A stretch of 64,000 nucleotides of DNA from Actinoalloteichus fjordicus. GTDB lineage: Bacteria; Actinomycetota; Actinomycetes; Mycobacteriales; Pseudonocardiaceae. A program made the position numbers and the translations under genes. Below, piece by piece: positions 63,269 through 64,000 of the stretch. The first letter of the stretch is position 1, and the number at the start of each line of letters is the position of its first letter. The stretch covers positions 6,990,001 through 7,054,000 of the forward strand of contig NZ_CP016076.1 of assembly GCF_001941625.1 (NCBI RefSeq), read 5' to 3'. The notes beneath the pieces were generated by a model that saw only the letters and a program-made list of their open reading frames with translations, did no database searches and was not told where the DNA came from.

Positions 63269-64000
63269 ATGACCACCACACGATCTACGCCTGCAATCGT
63301 GGTGACCGGGTTGCGCAAGTCGTTCGGCGACCAGGTCGTACTCGACGGCATCGACCTCACCATCCCACCGGGAACGGTCTACGCACTGCTCGGGGCGAAC
63401 GGCGCAGGGAAGACCACCACGGTCAAGATCCTGGCCACGTTGATCAGTGCCGATGCCGGTGACGTCCGCATCGCAGGCCACGACCTGGCAGGCGAACCCG
63501 GTGCGGTGCGCGCCGCTATCGGTGTCACCGGCCAGTTCTCGACGGTGGACAACCTGCTCACCGGCCGGGAGAACCTGCTCCTGATGGCGGACCTGCACCA
63601 CCTCGCCAAAGGCGAGGGCAGGCAGCGCGTCGCCGGACTGCTGGAACGGTTCGACCTGGTCGGGGCGGCAGAGAAGCCGGTCTCGACGTACTCCGGGGGG
63701 ATGCGGCGTCGGCTCGACCTGGCGATGACCCTGGTCGGCAGCCCGCGAGTGATCTTCCTCGATGAGCCGACGACCGGCCTGGATCCGCGCAGCCGCCTGG
63801 GCATGTGGCAGATCGTCCGAGAGCTGGTGGCCGAGGGCGTCACCATCTTCCTGACCACGCAGTACCTGGCGGAGGCCGATGAGCTGGCCGATCGGATCGC
63901 GGTCCTCGACCACGGTCGGCTGGTCGCCGAGGGCACCCCGGACGAGTTGAAGCGTCGCATCCCCGGCAGCCATGTCCGTCTGCGGTTCGGCGATCAGCGC
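63269..64000 (+). CDS. Daunorubicin-resistance-type ABC transporter ATPase (3' truncated by window)
   Basis: The visible 244 residues hold Walker A LGANGAGKTTTVKIL (about 41-55), Q-loop VTGQFSTVDNLLTGREN, signature YSGGMRRRLDLAM, Walker B VIFLDEPTTGLDPRSR and a switch segment LTTQYLAEADELADR, where Gln replaces the usual His. This pattern is that of DrrA/CcmA-type drug exporters, whose permease should follow outside the window. GGAGAG precedes the ATG. The last bases are inside the C-terminal regulatory domain. Confidence 0.94.
   Translation, partial: MTTTRSTPAIVVTGLRKSFGDQVVLDGIDLTIPPGTVYALLGANGAGKTTTVKILATLISADAGDVRIAGHDLAGEPGAVRAAIGVTGQFSTVDNLLTGRENLLLMADLHHLAKGEGRQRVAGLLERFDLVGAAEKPVSTYSGGMRRRLDLAMTLVGSPRVIFLDEPTTGLDPRSRLGMWQIVRELVAEGVTIFLTTQYLAEADELADRIAVLDHGRLVAEGTPDELKRRIPGSHVRLRFGDQR

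Overview
The window is high-GC DNA with short intergenic gaps, frequent GTG and TTG starts and strong GGAGG-type ribosome binding sites, which indicates an actinobacterium. The order ino1 / PadR / zinc-ribbon protein / ponA-type PBP / GT87 / rpsF-ssb-rpsR-rplI / dnaB at 46.6-61.6 kb matches the Rv0046c-Rv0058 neighbourhood of Mycobacterium tuberculosis as I remember it. The gene content overall (FadE5-type dehydrogenase, DUF6802-like protein, septum-formation lipoprotein, DUF397-like ORF) suits Pseudonocardiaceae, perhaps Actinoalloteichus or a relative. The genus is an inference, not a measurement.

Layout. 0-2.7 kb: end of a membrane protein, an ABM-fold monooxygenase, a HAD phosphatase, a frameshifted gene and a broken tyrosine-integrase fragment beside tRNA-Gly(CCC), which looks like the scar of a lost integrative element. 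2.7-10.5 kb: dcd, HAD phosphatase, CDF metal exporter, sugar MFS porter, polysaccharide pyruvyl transferase-like protein and a FadE5-like acyl-CoA dehydrogenase behind paired dyads. 10.5-14.8 kb: a three-gene operon of dynamin-like GTPase, GrpE-like protein and a second dynamin-like GTPase. 15-18.4 kb: siderophore-interacting protein, divergent glyoxalase/TetR pair, acidic calcium-repeat protein. 18.7-24.9 kb: GTP-dependent PEP carboxykinase, small membrane proteins, septum-formation lipoprotein, DUF3311 plus sodium:solute symporter. 25.5-30 kb: SDR ending in a TIR-bounded mini-element, then an AbgT transporter with its M20 hydrolase. 30-36 kb: polar amino acid ABC operon with two tandem substrate-binding lipoproteins, and an M20 dipeptidase. 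36-40 kb: branched-chain/pyruvate dehydrogenase E1alpha-E1beta-E2. 40-46.5 kb: SIMPL-domain protein, a 51-aa protein, SDR, PhoX-type phosphatase, a decayed erythromycin esterase and a YkvA-like protein. 46.6-62 kb: the conserved core described above. 61.8-64 kb: RHH regulator, DUF4097 protein and a drug-type ABC ATPase cut by the window end.

How the genes work together. The core cluster joins inositol synthesis, peptidoglycan synthesis, envelope glycosylation, ribosomal proteins, SSB and the replicative helicase. The helicase gene is preceded by a dense set of DnaA-box-like 9-mers. The peripheral blocks are self-contained metabolic or transport units, several with recognisable candidate operators. 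The least familiar units are the dynamin/GrpE/dynamin operon and the RHH-DUF4097-ABC operon behind spaced GAGCCA repeats. No CRISPR array, intact IS, prophage or secondary-metabolite cluster is visible.
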